Assembly: GCF_036227325.1 (NCBI RefSeq)
Contig: NZ_CP109467.1
Span: 8,618,001 to 8,682,000 of the forward strand
DNA length: 64,000 bases
From: Streptomyces sp. NBC_01465
GTDB taxonomy: Bacteria; Actinomycetota; Actinomycetes; Streptomycetales; Streptomycetaceae
Direction of reading: 5' to 3'
Position numbers and translations under genes: made by a program. The notes under the pieces are model-generated. The model ran no database searches. It was not told the DNA's origin and saw only the letters and a program-made list of their open reading frames with translations. Numbering within the stretch: the first letter of the stretch is position 1; each line of letters starts with the position of its first letter. Of the stretch, positions 35,722 through 44,205 are shown in pieces.

Positions 35722-35975
35722 GACCTGCTTCTCGCTCAGAGCGGAGAGTTCCGGGAGGTGTGGAACGCCCATGAGGTCGGCATTCGTCCCCACGAGGTGA
35801 AGCTTTCGCCCACGCCGAGCTCAGCGCCCTGGAGCTCACCTGCCAGACACTGCTCGGCCCGATCCAGTCGCACTACCTGCTCGTCTACACCGAAATTCCG
35901 GGCAGCGACAGCTACGAAAAGCTGCAGCTGTTGTCCGTCATAGGAACGCAGGCATTGAGTCGCCCGACGCCTTAG
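35722..35975 (+). pseudogene. MmyB-like HTH regulator remnant (C-terminal ligand domain) with frameshift
   Basis: The frame reads SGEFREVWNAHEVGIRPHEV, loses one base near 35804, then continues ELSALELTCQTLLGPIQSH, LLVYTEIPGSDSYEKLQLLS and a stop. These are the final strands of the MmyB-like fatty-acid-binding domain. The N-terminal XRE domain is absent. Confidence 0.7.
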
Positions 35976-36022
35976 CACCGATTCAGTACCGATCTAGTAC
36001 TGGTGGCGAGTACGGTGGGCTC

Positions 36023-36256
36023 ATGCCAGCCGTGAATGTGAAGTTCAGTGAGGAAGAACTCGACACCGTCCGAACCCAGGCCGCTGCCGCCGGCCAGTCC
36101 CTCGGCGCCTACATCGCGGCCGCCGCGGTCCGTGACCACCAGCGGCGCCACTTCGTGAGTACCGCGCTCAAGGCGTACGACCGCCTCCGCCCGGAATTCC
36201 TCGACCTCGACCCCGAAGACCTGGGCGCGCCCCAGCAGGGACAGGCCGCTGCCTGA
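36023..36256 (+). CDS. Antitoxin of a Fic/Doc-type toxin-antitoxin pair
   Basis: A 77-residue protein. PAVNVKFSEEELDTVRTQAA followed by GQSLGAYIAAAAV is a ribbon-helix-helix (Arc/CopG-like) DNA-binding domain; the acidic C-terminus (EFLDLDPEDLGAPQQ) would wrap the toxin. The stop overlaps the toxin start by one base, typical of such operons. It presumably represses its own promoter just upstream of 36023. Confidence 0.85.
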   Translation: MPAVNVKFSEEELDTVRTQAAAAGQSLGAYIAAAAVRDHQRRHFVSTALKAYDRLRPEFLDLDPEDLGAPQQGQAAA

Positions 36257-36627
36257 TGATCCTGCGCATCGACCTGGAATGGATCCTCGACATCCAGGCC
36301 CGGAAACTCCATGACCTGCTGGAAATCCGGGACTATTCGGCGCTCGGTGCCGCCGTGGCCAGGCACTGCTTCGACCCGGTCAACCTCGACCATGAACCGG
36401 ATGCTGCCTGGCGGGCAGCCGCACTGCTCCACACCGTGGTCCGTCTGGAACCTCTGACCCGGGGAAACCGGCTGTTCGGATGCGTGCTGGCGCTCGCTTA
36501 CATGCAGGACTCCGGGGAAGTGGTCGATCCTCCTTACGGAGCGCTTGTGGAACTCGCGAAGGATGTGGACGCGAAGCGAGCCGACATCTTTGAGATCGCG
36601 GACCGCCTCCGCTCCTGGCGCATGTGA
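36256..36627 (+). CDS. Fic/Doc-family toxin component
   Basis: A 123-residue protein with the Doc length and helix pattern. The Fic loop would normally read HxFxDxNKR; here the equivalent is LEPLTRGNRLFG, with the catalytic His and the acidic residue not conserved while GNR remains. Streptomyces relatives annotated as Fic-type toxins show similar loops. Adenylylation or phosphorylation of a translation factor is the family's known activity; whether this one is active is doubtful. It is coupled to the antitoxin gene. Confidence 0.75.
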   Translation: MILRIDLEWILDIQARKLHDLLEIRDYSALGAAVARHCFDPVNLDHEPDAAWRAAALLHTVVRLEPLTRGNRLFGCVLALAYMQDSGEVVDPPYGALVELAKDVDAKRADIFEIADRLRSWRM

Positions 36628-36660
36628 CCTGACCCGGCCGATGCGCCGGCCTCGTGCCTC

Positions 36661-36940
36661 CTACACGCCGCGCGTGCAGTAGTAGGGAATCCAGCCGCGG
36701 ATGCCCTTGTACGTGATTCCCTTCCAATCCGAACTGCTGTGACCGCAGAGGTTGTATGCCCCGCCCTTGGATATCGGCGTGCCGGTCGTACAGGCGCTGG
36801 AACCCTTCGGCAGCAGGCCGAGCGCGAGACCGTTCACCGCCTTGGTCTTTCGCCGCCGACGGTGACTGCGTACTTGCCCAGGACGGACTCGGGCGTCGGC
36901 GGGGACGACGCCAGGGGAGGGCGGGCCGCTCGCGGGGGGA
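36661..36940 (-). pseudogene. Secreted SH3-like protein remnant (frameshifted)
   Basis: On the minus strand SVLGKYAVTVGGE is followed, after one missing A, by TKAVNGLALGLLPKGSSACT, GGAYNLCGHSSSDWKG, ITYKGIRGWIPYYC and a stop at 36661. The two Cys, GxxGWxP and short strands resemble small SH3-type cell-surface proteins of Streptomyces. There is no signal peptide or start upstream; an in-frame TGA lies near 36945. The remaining gap to 37083 shows nothing clear. Confidence 0.55.
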
Positions 36941-37083
36941 CCGCCGTGGTTCAGCGACGTCCCCGTGCGTTCCTTCTGGCAGGCCAGCCGGACGGCCGAC
37001 CGAGCCGGCCTGGCCCACTGCGCGAAGGATGATCGCGAAGGATGATGGGGATGACATGGTGGAACGTGAGGTCAGGAGCTGCA

Positions 37084-37422
37084 ATGGCGAAGCGGGTTCA
37101 CCGACCCCGTGAGGACGCGGAGTTCAATTTCATCCTTGGGATGAGCGGAGTTCCAGTCCTCGCGTACTTCACCGGGACATGGCCCAAGGCGATCGAGGCC
37201 TGCCGGGTGATGGATCTCGTCGTGGACGGCATCGCCGACGACTACGCGGGCCGCCTGACGGTCGTCCGCGCCGACATCACGCGTTGTCCGGCGGCAACCG
37301 AGCGATACGGGATCACCGGAGCCCCGTCCTACGTCCTGCTGAAGGAGGGAGAGGCGGTGGCGCACGACACGGGGCCCATGGGCATCGCCGAGGTGCGGAA
37401 GCTCCTGGACGGCCACCTCTGA
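37084..37422 (+). CDS. Thioredoxin-fold protein without the CXXC active site
   Basis: A 112-residue protein. VPVLAYFTGTWPKAIEACRV aligns with the thioredoxin strand and active-site turn, but WCGPC is replaced by TWPKA; a single Cys follows five residues later. The cis-Pro loop GITGAPSYVLLKEGE is kept. It cannot act as a dithiol oxidoreductase, so a binding or chaperone role is more likely. AGGAG precedes ATG 37084; an upstream ATG at 37042 is less likely. Confidence 0.75.
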   Translation: MAKRVHRPREDAEFNFILGMSGVPVLAYFTGTWPKAIEACRVMDLVVDGIADDYAGRLTVVRADITRCPAATERYGITGAPSYVLLKEGEAVAHDTGPMGIAEVRKLLDGHL

Positions 37423-37459
37423 CTCTGAGCCGTTGCTGCGGCACGCGGTCGCGACACCG

Positions 37460-37657
37460 TCACGTCTCGATCCAGTCTTGGGGGATGAGGGCCCCGCCGT
37501 TGCGCCAGTGGTAGCGGACACAATCTTGGTCCCACTGGTCGGACCGGTTGGCGTAGTCACTGACGACCTGGCGCGGGAGGAGCATCACGGCACGGCCAGC
37601 AGTGGGGTGATGCGCTGGTCGGTCGATGAACCGCTCTGTCAGTGCTTCGTGTTCGGG
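37460..37657 (-). pseudogene. C-terminal remnant of an unknown protein
   Basis: About 65 codons on the minus strand, [34 protein letters not shown] and [14 protein letters not shown], ending in a stop at 37460. The codon bias and Trp/Tyr-rich end look like real protein, but the frame upstream turns low-complexity and has no supported start. I do not recognise the family. Confidence 0.4.
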
Positions 37658-37827
37658 ATCGGTCCCCGGTGCGCCGGCGCCGACGGGGCTGCTCGCGCTC
37701 AGTGCACAGGGTACTGCGGACGACGGTGAAGGTGCCGCCGACGTCTGATCACACGGTGCGGCGCTATCGGCGGAGGTACGTGTCACCGCCGGAGCGGCCC
37801 AGCCAACCGGGCATTGTCGGTGGCGGC

Positions 37828-37991
37828 TGGACGGCTCACTCCTGGACGTCATGAACTGGACTCAGGAAGAGATCGATTCCGGCGCTGTCCTGATGACGGT
37901 GCTCGGGCAAACCGGCCCCGAGGGCCGGGCACGGTACGCCGCGCGTCCCGCCGATCCGGGCCACTGGGATTGGTCGGGAACCGCGACCTGA
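37828..37991 (+). pseudogene. Remnant sharing the 77-bp repeat with 25768-25844
   Basis: The frame reads [40 protein letters not shown] and ends HWDWSGTAT with a stop. The first 77 bases match 25768-25844 at about 84%. It is the C-terminal end of a protein whose N-terminus is missing here; product unknown. ATG 37852 could start a 46-residue peptide, but no ribosome binding site is seen. Confidence 0.5.
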
Positions 37992-38087
37992 CCACACGCG
38001 TGGATATGCAGGCGGGGAGGAATCCGGTACTCCGCCGAAGGACAATGGGCTCCGGGACAGAGCACGAGGCCAACGGGGGGTACGGCG

Positions 38088-38378
38088 ATGGAGAACGAGA
38101 GATCCAACTGGCGGGCAGTGGCTGCCTGCCGGGGCGCTGATGCGGAGCCGATGTTCGCCGAGTCCGCACAACAGAAGAGGGCGAAAGTCGTCTGCAACCA
38201 GTGCCCGGTCCGTCTGGCCTGCCTGGCTGAAGCCCTGGACGAGCGGGTGGAGTTCGGCGTCTGGGGCGGCATGACGGAGAGGGAGCGGCGTGCACTCCGG
38301 CGTCGCCGACCCGATGTGACGTCGTGGAAGCACGCTCTGGAGAGAGCCCGATCCGCCCGCTCTGTGCAGTCGCGCTGA
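38088..38378 (+). CDS. WhiB-like iron-sulfur regulator
   Basis: A 96-residue Wbl protein. Four Cys (14, 36, 39, 45) bind a 4Fe-4S cluster: C...VVCNQCPVRLAC; the GVWGGMTERERR turn and a basic C-terminal tail contact sigma factor and DNA. Wbl proteins sense oxygen or NO and govern development or stress. Which of the Wbl subgroups it belongs to cannot be settled by eye. Single gene, convergent with the response regulator gene (15 bp between). Confidence 0.95.
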   Translation: MENERSNWRAVAACRGADAEPMFAESAQQKRAKVVCNQCPVRLACLAEALDERVEFGVWGGMTERERRALRRRRPDVTSWKHALERARSARSVQSR

Positions 38379-38393
38379 GGAGGACGCCGGGTA

Positions 38394-39050
38394 TCAGCCC
38401 GGTGTGACCAGGCCCGTGTCGTACGCGAAGATCACTGCCTGCACCCGGTCCCGCGCCCCGATCTTCGCGAGCACGCGGCTGACGTGGGACTTGACCGTGG
38501 ACTCGGCCAGGTGGAAGTTCTCGGCGATCTCGGCGTTGCTGCTGCCGGTGGCGATCGCTGTGAGCACTTCGCGTTCGCGCGGGGTCAAGCCGGCCAGCCG
38601 GCGGGCCTGTTCGGGCGTGCGGTCCACGTGGCGGTCGGTGAAGGACGAGATGAGTTTGCGGGTGAGACTCGGGGCGATCACTGCGTCTCCGGCGGCGACC
38701 GCGCGGATACCGGCGACCAGTTCGCCGGTATCCGCATCCTTCAGCAGGAAGCCGATGGCACCGACCCGCAAGGCGGCGTATGCGTACTCGTCGAGGTCGA
38801 AGGTCGTGAGCAGGAGCACGCGGGAGCGCTCGCCCGACTCGACGATGCGCCGGGTGGCCTCGATGCCGTCCATGCCGGGCATACGGATGTCCATCAGGAC
38901 GACGTCGGGCCGGAGTTCGGCGGTCATACGGACGGCCTCGGCCCCGTGCGTGGCTTCGCCGAGCAGGGTCAGGTCGGGGTACTGCTCCAGCAGCATGCTC
39001 AGCCCGAGACGTTGCAGCGGCTGGTCGTCGACGACGAGGACAGTGGTCAT
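38394..39050 (-). CDS. NarL/LuxR-type response regulator
   Basis: A 218-residue regulator. The receiver domain has VLVVDDQPLQRLGLSMLLEQ, phospho-Asp in VVLMDIRMPGMDGIEA and Lys in GFLLKDADTGEL. The LuxR helix-turn-helix is LTPREREVLTAIATGSSNAE and LAESTVKSHVSRVLAKIGAR. Its ATG overlaps the kinase stop by 4 bp, so the two form a two-component pair. The MMPL exporter gene upstream in the same direction may be a target. Confidence 0.95.
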   Translation of the reverse strand: MTTVLVVDDQPLQRLGLSMLLEQYPDLTLLGEATHGAEAVRMTAELRPDVVLMDIRMPGMDGIEATRRIVESGERSRVLLLTTFDLDEYAYAALRVGAIGFLLKDADTGELVAGIRAVAAGDAVIAPSLTRKLISSFTDRHVDRTPEQARRLAGLTPREREVLTAIATGSSNAEIAENFHLAESTVKSHVSRVLAKIGARDRVQAVIFAYDTGLVTPG

Positions 39051-40276
39051 GCGGTGTGTGTCTCCCTGTGCGACAAGGTGGTCCGGAGGCGGGCGTGGAC
39101 GGTCCAGCCGCCTCGGGCATTGGGCCCTGCGGCGACGCTGCCTTCGTACAGGGCGGCCCGTTGGCGCATGCCGACCAGGCCGCGCCCGTCGTCGCTCCTG
39201 AAAGCGGCCGTGTGGCTGCGTGGTGGGCCGGTGTCCTCGACGGTGACGTGCACGGTGTCGTCGTCGGCGGTCGGTCCAGCGGACTCGACCGCCATGACTG
39301 TGACCTGGGCGGTGGTGTCTGGGGCAGCGTGTTTGAGGATGTTGGTCAGCGCCTCCTGGACGATGCGGTAGACGGCGAGTTGGAGGCCGGGGGCGAGGGG
39401 CGTCAGGTCACCCTCGGTACGCAGGGCGATGCGGGGGCCCGCGCCTCGGACGCGGTCCAGAAGAGGTTCGAGGTCCGCCAGGCCCGGTTGGGGGGCGAGC
39501 GGGGTGTCGTCCGCGGAGCCGGGCTCCTCACCGACGACCGCGAGGAGGCGGCGCAGTTCGGCGAGGGCGCCGCGACCGCTGTCGGCGATGATGCGCAGGG
39601 TCTCGGCCCCCCGCTTCGGCTTCGCCTCGGTGAGTCCGGCCGCACCGCCGGCGAGGCTGACGATGACGGAGAGGGTGTGGCCGAGGATGTCGTGCATCTC
39701 CCGGGCGACGCGGGCCCGTTCGGCGGCGGCTGCGAGACGGGTGCGCTGGTCCCTCTCGACCTCCAGACGTGCGGCACGCTCGTGCAGGGCCGCGATGTAC
39801 GCGTTCACGACGCGGCCGACCAGGCCCGCCAGCGCGACCGCTGCCACGAGCGCCGCTTGCACGATCGCCAGCACAAGGGTCTGCAGAAACAGATCGGACG
39901 GTGGGCCGTCGGCGCGGACGAAGACCGATACGGCCGTCTGCAGGGCGGCGATCGCCGTACAGATCACCAGTTGCGCGGGCCTGACGCTGCGGCCCACGTT
40001 GAGGAGCGCCACTGCCCGCGCGGCCTCGGCGCCCGTCTCGACGTTCATGGCGAGGGCGACAGCGGAGACGGCGGACGTGAGGGCGAAGACCAGGACGGGT
40101 CGCTTCTGCCGCCACAGGAGCGGCAGACAGAAGGCGACGGTCAGTGCCAGCACGACGAGGACCCCGGGACCGATGCCGTCCCTGGCATTGCGCAGGGCCG
40201 GGGAGCCGAACGCCGTGCAGAGCAGTGGGGCGGCCCATCGTCGCATCCACGGATGAGCCAGGTCGGCCTGCCGCAC
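39047..40276 (-). CDS. Sensor histidine kinase (HisKA_3 type)
   Basis: A 409-residue kinase of the NarX/DesK class. About four N-terminal membrane helices (residues 35-160) precede the dimerisation motif AREMHDILGHTLSVIVSLAG with the phospho-His, and an HATPase domain with EALTNILKHA and DDGRGLVGMRQR. GTG 40276 is the likely start. The MMPL reading frame continues through the first 749 bp of this gene in another phase; the kinase reading is the real one. Confidence 0.93.
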   Translation of the reverse strand: MRQADLAHPWMRRWAAPLLCTAFGSPALRNARDGIGPGVLVVLALTVAFCLPLLWRQKRPVLVFALTSAVSAVALAMNVETGAEAARAVALLNVGRSVRPAQLVICTAIAALQTAVSVFVRADGPPSDLFLQTLVLAIVQAALVAAVALAGLVGRVVNAYIAALHERAARLEVERDQRTRLAAAAERARVAREMHDILGHTLSVIVSLAGGAAGLTEAKPKRGAETLRIIADSGRGALAELRRLLAVVGEEPGSADDTPLAPQPGLADLEPLLDRVRGAGPRIALRTEGDLTPLAPGLQLAVYRIVQEALTNILKHAAPDTTAQVTVMAVESAGPTADDDTVHVTVEDTGPPRSHTAAFRSDDGRGLVGMRQRAALYEGSVAAGPNARGGWTVHARLRTTLSHRETHTA

Positions 40277-42521
40277 CCGGGAGAGCCACTCCAGGACCGC
40301 GACGTCCGAGCGGTGCTGCGCCCAGCCCGGCGGCGTCTTCGGTGTCCTTCGACCGGTCGAGCAGATGGCGGAGCTTCTCGCCCTCCACGTCCACGTGGGG
40401 CAGGATCCGGTCGAGCCGGCCCGGCAGCGTCCAGGCGCGGCGGCCGAGCAGGGCCATCACCGCCGGGACGATGGTCATCCGGACGACGAACGCGTCGAGG
40501 AACACGGCGGCGGCGAGACCCAGGCCGATCGACTTGATCAGTGCGGTGTCGCTGAAGATGAACCCGGAGAACACGGCGATCATGATGATCGCAGCCGCCG
40601 TGACCACTCGGGCCCCGTGGCGGAACCCGGCGACTACCGCCTGTTGCGGTTCGGCCCCGTGGACGTACTCCTCCCGCATCCTGGTCACCAGGAAGACCTG
40701 GTAGCCCATGGCGAGGCCGAACACGACGCCGACCATGAAGATCGGCAGAATGCTCACGATGGGCGAGGTCTGGTCGACACCCAGGAGGCCCGCGAACCAT
40801 CCCCACTGGAAGACGGCTACCACGATGCCGAGGGTGGCGAGGATGGTGAGGAGGAATCCGGCGGCGGCCTTGAGGGGGACGAGGATCGAGCGGAAGACCA
40901 GCATCAGCAGGACCAGGGCCAGGCCCACGACGACGCACAGGTACGGGATCAGGGCGTCGTTGAGCTTGTTCGACAGATCGATGTTGACCGCGGTCGTCCC
41001 GGTGACCATCAACTCGGCGCCGGTGTCACCGTGCAGGGTGGCGCTTCCGTCGCGAATGTCGGAGACCAGGTCGACGGTCTGCCTGCTGTCGGGGGAGCTC
41101 TTCGGAACGGCACTGATCATGGCCACGTCGCCGGTCGCGTTGAAGACCACCGGGCTCACCGAGGCAACGTCGGGCAGCTTGTCGAGCAGGGCGACCGCGT
41201 CGGCCGCCGCGGCCTTGGGATCGTCGCTGCCGCGGGCGTCGACGACCACGCTGAGCGGTCCGTTGTAGCCGGCGCCGAAACCGTCGGTGACCGTGTCGTA
41301 CGCAGCGCGCTGGGTGCTGGAGGGAGCAGCCGTCGCGTCACTGGGCATGCCGAGTTCGAGTGACAGGGCCGGGATCGCGAGCAGAAGCAGCCCGGACACG
41401 GAGACCGCGAGGACCTTGACCGGGTTGCGCAGCACGAACTGGGCCCAGCGCACCCCGGCGGGCTCGCCCTCCCCCCGGTCTCGCGACGACCGCCCGCGAC
41501 GCGCCCTGGCCTTGCTGCCGGTGATCCGCGTACCGGCGAATCCGAGCATCGCGGGGAGCAGCGTGAGGGCGATGACCACGGCGACGATCACCGCGAACGC
41601 GGCGCCGAGACCGATCTCGGTCAGCATGCCGATGCCGATGACGCTCAGCCCGGCCAGGGCGATGACCACCGTCAACCCGGCGAACACCACCGCCGACCCG
41701 GCCGTGCCGAGGGCCCGCCCGGCGGCTTCCTCCGGTGTGCGGCCCTCCGCCAGCTCACCGCGGTAGCGGGAGACGATGAACAGGGCGTAGTCGATGGCCA
41801 CCGCGAGTCCGAGCATCAGCGCCAGTGTGGAGGTGCTGGAGCTGAGGTTCATGACCGAGCTTGCGACGGAGATCGCGCCGATCGCTGTGCCGACGCCGAA
41901 CAGCGCGGTCAACAGCGGCAGTCCCGCCGCGACCAGCGAGCCGAACGTGATGACCAGGACCACTGCGGCGATGCCGATGCCGATGAGCTCGGTCGCGCTC
42001 TGCCCGGCCTCTTCGGCGACGGCGCTGCCGCCCATGCTCACCGCGAGACCGGCCTTCTCGCCCTGTGCCGAGATGTCCTTCAGCGCGTCGTGCGAGGCGT
42101 TGCTGACCTCGGACTGCGGCACCTTGTAGGTCACCTGGGCATAGGCGATGGTGCCGTCCTTGCTGACGGTGCCGCCGGCGTACGGGTCGGTGATGCTCGC
42201 TACCTGCGTCCCCGACTTCAACGCGGTGACGAGGGATTCGACTTCGGCCTTCTGGGACGCGGACGTCAACGTCCGCCCGGTCGGCGCCTCGAACACCACC
42301 CTGGCCGTGGCACCGTCGGCCGATGCCTGCGGGAACTCCTTCGCCAGCAGGTCGATCGCCCGCTGGGACTGGGTGCCGGGGATGCCGGAGGACTCCGATG
42401 AACTCGCGGACACACCAGCGGCACCTATTCCGACAGCAGCCAGCATGGCGATCCACAGCATCAGGACGAGCCGTCGTCGCCGGAAGGAGAACCGGCCCAG
42501 GCGATAGAGGAAGGTGGCCAA
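39528..42521 (-). CDS. MMPL-family RND exporter with read-through C-terminus
   Basis: A 997-codon frame. Residues 1-735 are a complete MMPL transporter: TM1 at 15-40, a first periplasmic domain, helices with AVAIDYALFIVSRYR (SSD-like), a second periplasmic domain, GLAMGYQVFLVTRMREEYV, and the end WTLPGRLDRILPHVDVEGE. Family proteins end a little after this point. Here no stop occurs until 39528, so about 250 extra residues are read out of phase within the kinase gene; the stop was probably lost by mutation or an indel. The start is TTG with GGGAG upstream. It exports lipids or hydrophobic compounds. Confidence 0.8.
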   Translation of the reverse strand: MATFLYRLGRFSFRRRRLVLMLWIAMLAAVGIGAAGVSASSSESSGIPGTQSQRAIDLLAKEFPQASADGATARVVFEAPTGRTLTSASQKAEVESLVTALKSGTQVASITDPYAGGTVSKDGTIAYAQVTYKVPQSEVSNASHDALKDISAQGEKAGLAVSMGGSAVAEEAGQSATELIGIGIAAVVLVITFGSLVAAGLPLLTALFGVGTAIGAISVASSVMNLSSSTSTLALMLGLAVAIDYALFIVSRYRGELAEGRTPEEAAGRALGTAGSAVVFAGLTVVIALAGLSVIGIGMLTEIGLGAAFAVIVAVVIALTLLPAMLGFAGTRITGSKARARRGRSSRDRGEGEPAGVRWAQFVLRNPVKVLAVSVSGLLLLAIPALSLELGMPSDATAAPSSTQRAAYDTVTDGFGAGYNGPLSVVVDARGSDDPKAAAADAVALLDKLPDVASVSPVVFNATGDVAMISAVPKSSPDSRQTVDLVSDIRDGSATLHGDTGAELMVTGTTAVNIDLSNKLNDALIPYLCVVVGLALVLLMLVFRSILVPLKAAAGFLLTILATLGIVVAVFQWGWFAGLLGVDQTSPIVSILPIFMVGVVFGLAMGYQVFLVTRMREEYVHGAEPQQAVVAGFRHGARVVTAAAIIMIAVFSGFIFSDTALIKSIGLGLAAAVFLDAFVVRMTIVPAVMALLGRRAWTLPGRLDRILPHVDVEGEKLRHLLDRSKDTEDAAGLGAAPLGRRGPGVALPGAAGRPGSSVDATMGRPTALHGVRLPGPAQCQGRHRSRGPRRAGTDRRLLSAAPVAAEATRPGLRPHVRRLRCRPRHERRDGRRGRAGSGAPQRGPQRQARATGDLYGDRRPADGRIGLRPRRRPTVRSVSADPCAGDRASGARGSGRAGGPGRPRRERVHRGPARACRTSGGREGPAHPSRSRRRTGPRRPGDARHPRPHPLRHRQPRRRCGRTHRGEAEAGGRDPAHHRRQRSRRPRRTAPPPRGRR

Positions 42522-42984
42522 GGGAAACTCCCGGGAAGCAAAAAAGAGGGTGAGAACGCAGAACGCGTGACGGGGCTTCGAGGCCCCTTGGCTTCACGCT
42601 AGGACCGCTTTCTCGCCGGACGTTCGCACCAGGGAGGTGAATGCGTCTCTGCGGTTGGCACCAAAGTGCTAGCCGCTTGTCATCCGCCAGGTGTACCTCT
42701 TCCTGGTCAAGTCCCCAGGCGGCGCGGTCCGGGGCAACGGGCTGGAACTCCCACCGTGGACCCCATTCCACTGAGCCGTAGCACGCTCGATTATCGATAC
42801 GAGGTGCTGAGGGTGTGGACCCGGATAACGTGGCACGAGCCGTACGTTCAATCTCAGCGGGGGGAAGATCGATGCCTCGACCAGCCCTGTTTGCAGGACC
42901 CAGCGATCCCCTTGCCACGGCCTTCTCCATCCCTCGCGCTCGTGATCGAACTTTGATGCTTTACGACCGCATCGCGGAGGTTCC

Positions 42985-44187
42985 GTGGGCGTGAGGCCGT
43001 CAGAGGCGGGAATGCGGCCGTGGCGCTTCGTTCTTTGGTTCGGGACCGTCAGTCTGCTCGCGGACTTTGTGTACGAGGGCGCACGTTCGGTCACCGGACC
43101 GCTCCTCGCCTCGCTGGGCGCCTCGGCCCTGGTGGTCGGCGTGGTCACCGGCGCGGGGGAGGCGGCCGCCCTCGGCCTGCGCCTGGTTTCCGGGCCGCTG
43201 GCGGACCGGTCGGGCCGGTTCTGGGCGTGGGCGATCGCCGGTTACGCCCTGACCGTGGCCACCGTCCCCGTGCTGGGCCTGGTCGGCGTGGTGTGGGCGG
43301 CCTGTGCGCTGGTTGTCGCCGAACGGGTGGGCAAAGCAGTCCGGTCGCCGGCCAAGGACACCCTCCTCTCGTACGCCACCGCCGCGACCGGACGTGGGCG
43401 CGGCTTCGCTGTACACGAGGCGATGGACCAGATCGGCGCCCTTGTCGGGCCGCTGACCGTGGCCGGGATCCTGGCGCTCACCGGGGACAACTACGCGCCC
43501 GCGCTCGGCGTGCTCGCCCTCCCCGGCATCGCCGTCCTCGGCCTGCTGGTGTGGCTGCGCCGACGGGTGCCGGAGCCGGCGCTGTACGAGCGCGCGGAGG
43601 CGGACGCGTCTGGGGAGCTGACGCCGGGCGGGCGGTCCGCCGGGCCCATGCCGGCCGCGTTCTGGAGATACGCGGCCTTCACCGCGGCCACCATGTCCGG
43701 ATTCGCGACATTCGGCATGCTCTCCTTCCATCTGGTGGAGCGCGGGATGCTGGCGGCGGCCTGGGTTCCGGTCCTCTACGCGGGTGCCATGGCAGTCGAC
43801 GCGCTGGCGGCGCTGGCCACGGGCTGGGCGTACGACCGCATCGGGCCACGTGTGCTGGCGGTGCTGCCGCTGCTTGCCGCCGCCGTGCCCGCGCTGGCCT
43901 TCACCCGTACCCTCACGACGGCCGCGCTCGGGGCGGTGGTGTGGGGGGCGGCCACGGGAATCCAGGAATCCATCCTGCGCGCCACCGTCGCCGACCTCGT
44001 CCCTCCCGGCAGGAGGGCTACCGCGTACGGCATTTTCGCGGGCGTCGTCGGCGGCGCGAGTCTGGCCGGCGGGGCGCTCGTCGGGTGGTTGTACGCGTAC
44101 TCGATTCCGGTTCTGGTGGCGGTGGTTGCCGCGATACAGGCCCTCGCCCTGGCCCTTTTCCTCAGCACCCTCGCCCGCCGCTCCTGA
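42985..44187 (+). CDS. MFS transporter
   Basis: A 400-residue major facilitator protein with 11-12 membrane helices. LLADFVYEGARSVTGPLL and GPLADRSGRFWAWAIAGYAL (the loop 2-3 motif G-x-L-a-D-r-x-G-r) are seen, with the equivalent ALATGWAYDRIGPRVLAVLP in the second half. VRSPAKDTLLS is typical of a Streptomyces MFS subgroup. GTG 42985 follows GGAGG. The substrate is unknown. The 463 bp upstream hold no convincing gene. Confidence 0.9.
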   Translation: MGVRPSEAGMRPWRFVLWFGTVSLLADFVYEGARSVTGPLLASLGASALVVGVVTGAGEAAALGLRLVSGPLADRSGRFWAWAIAGYALTVATVPVLGLVGVVWAACALVVAERVGKAVRSPAKDTLLSYATAATGRGRGFAVHEAMDQIGALVGPLTVAGILALTGDNYAPALGVLALPGIAVLGLLVWLRRRVPEPALYERAEADASGELTPGGRSAGPMPAAFWRYAAFTAATMSGFATFGMLSFHLVERGMLAAAWVPVLYAGAMAVDALAALATGWAYDRIGPRVLAVLPLLAAAVPALAFTRTLTTAALGAVVWGAATGIQESILRATVADLVPPGRRATAYGIFAGVVGGASLAGGALVGWLYAYSIPVLVAVVAAIQALALALFLSTLARRS

Positions 44188-44205
44188 CGCTCCCTCGGGG
44201 GAGCG
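44188..44205 (+). terminator. Terminator hairpin after the MFS gene
   Basis: CGCTCCC (44188-44194) pairs with GGGAGCG (44199-44205) over a 4-nt loop directly after the stop. The rest of the gap to 44513 has a short frame with one hydrophobic stretch but no start. Confidence 0.7.

Noticed and set aside
42573..42586. GGGCTTCGAGGCCC upstream of the MMPL gene, similar to the dormancy dyad
   Set aside because: Three mismatches at informative positions and outside the island; more likely a chance hairpin or another operator.
42522..42984. Possible gene in the 463-bp gap before the MFS transporter
   Set aside because: Short frames on both strands lack domain similarity, consistent codon bias and a supported start.
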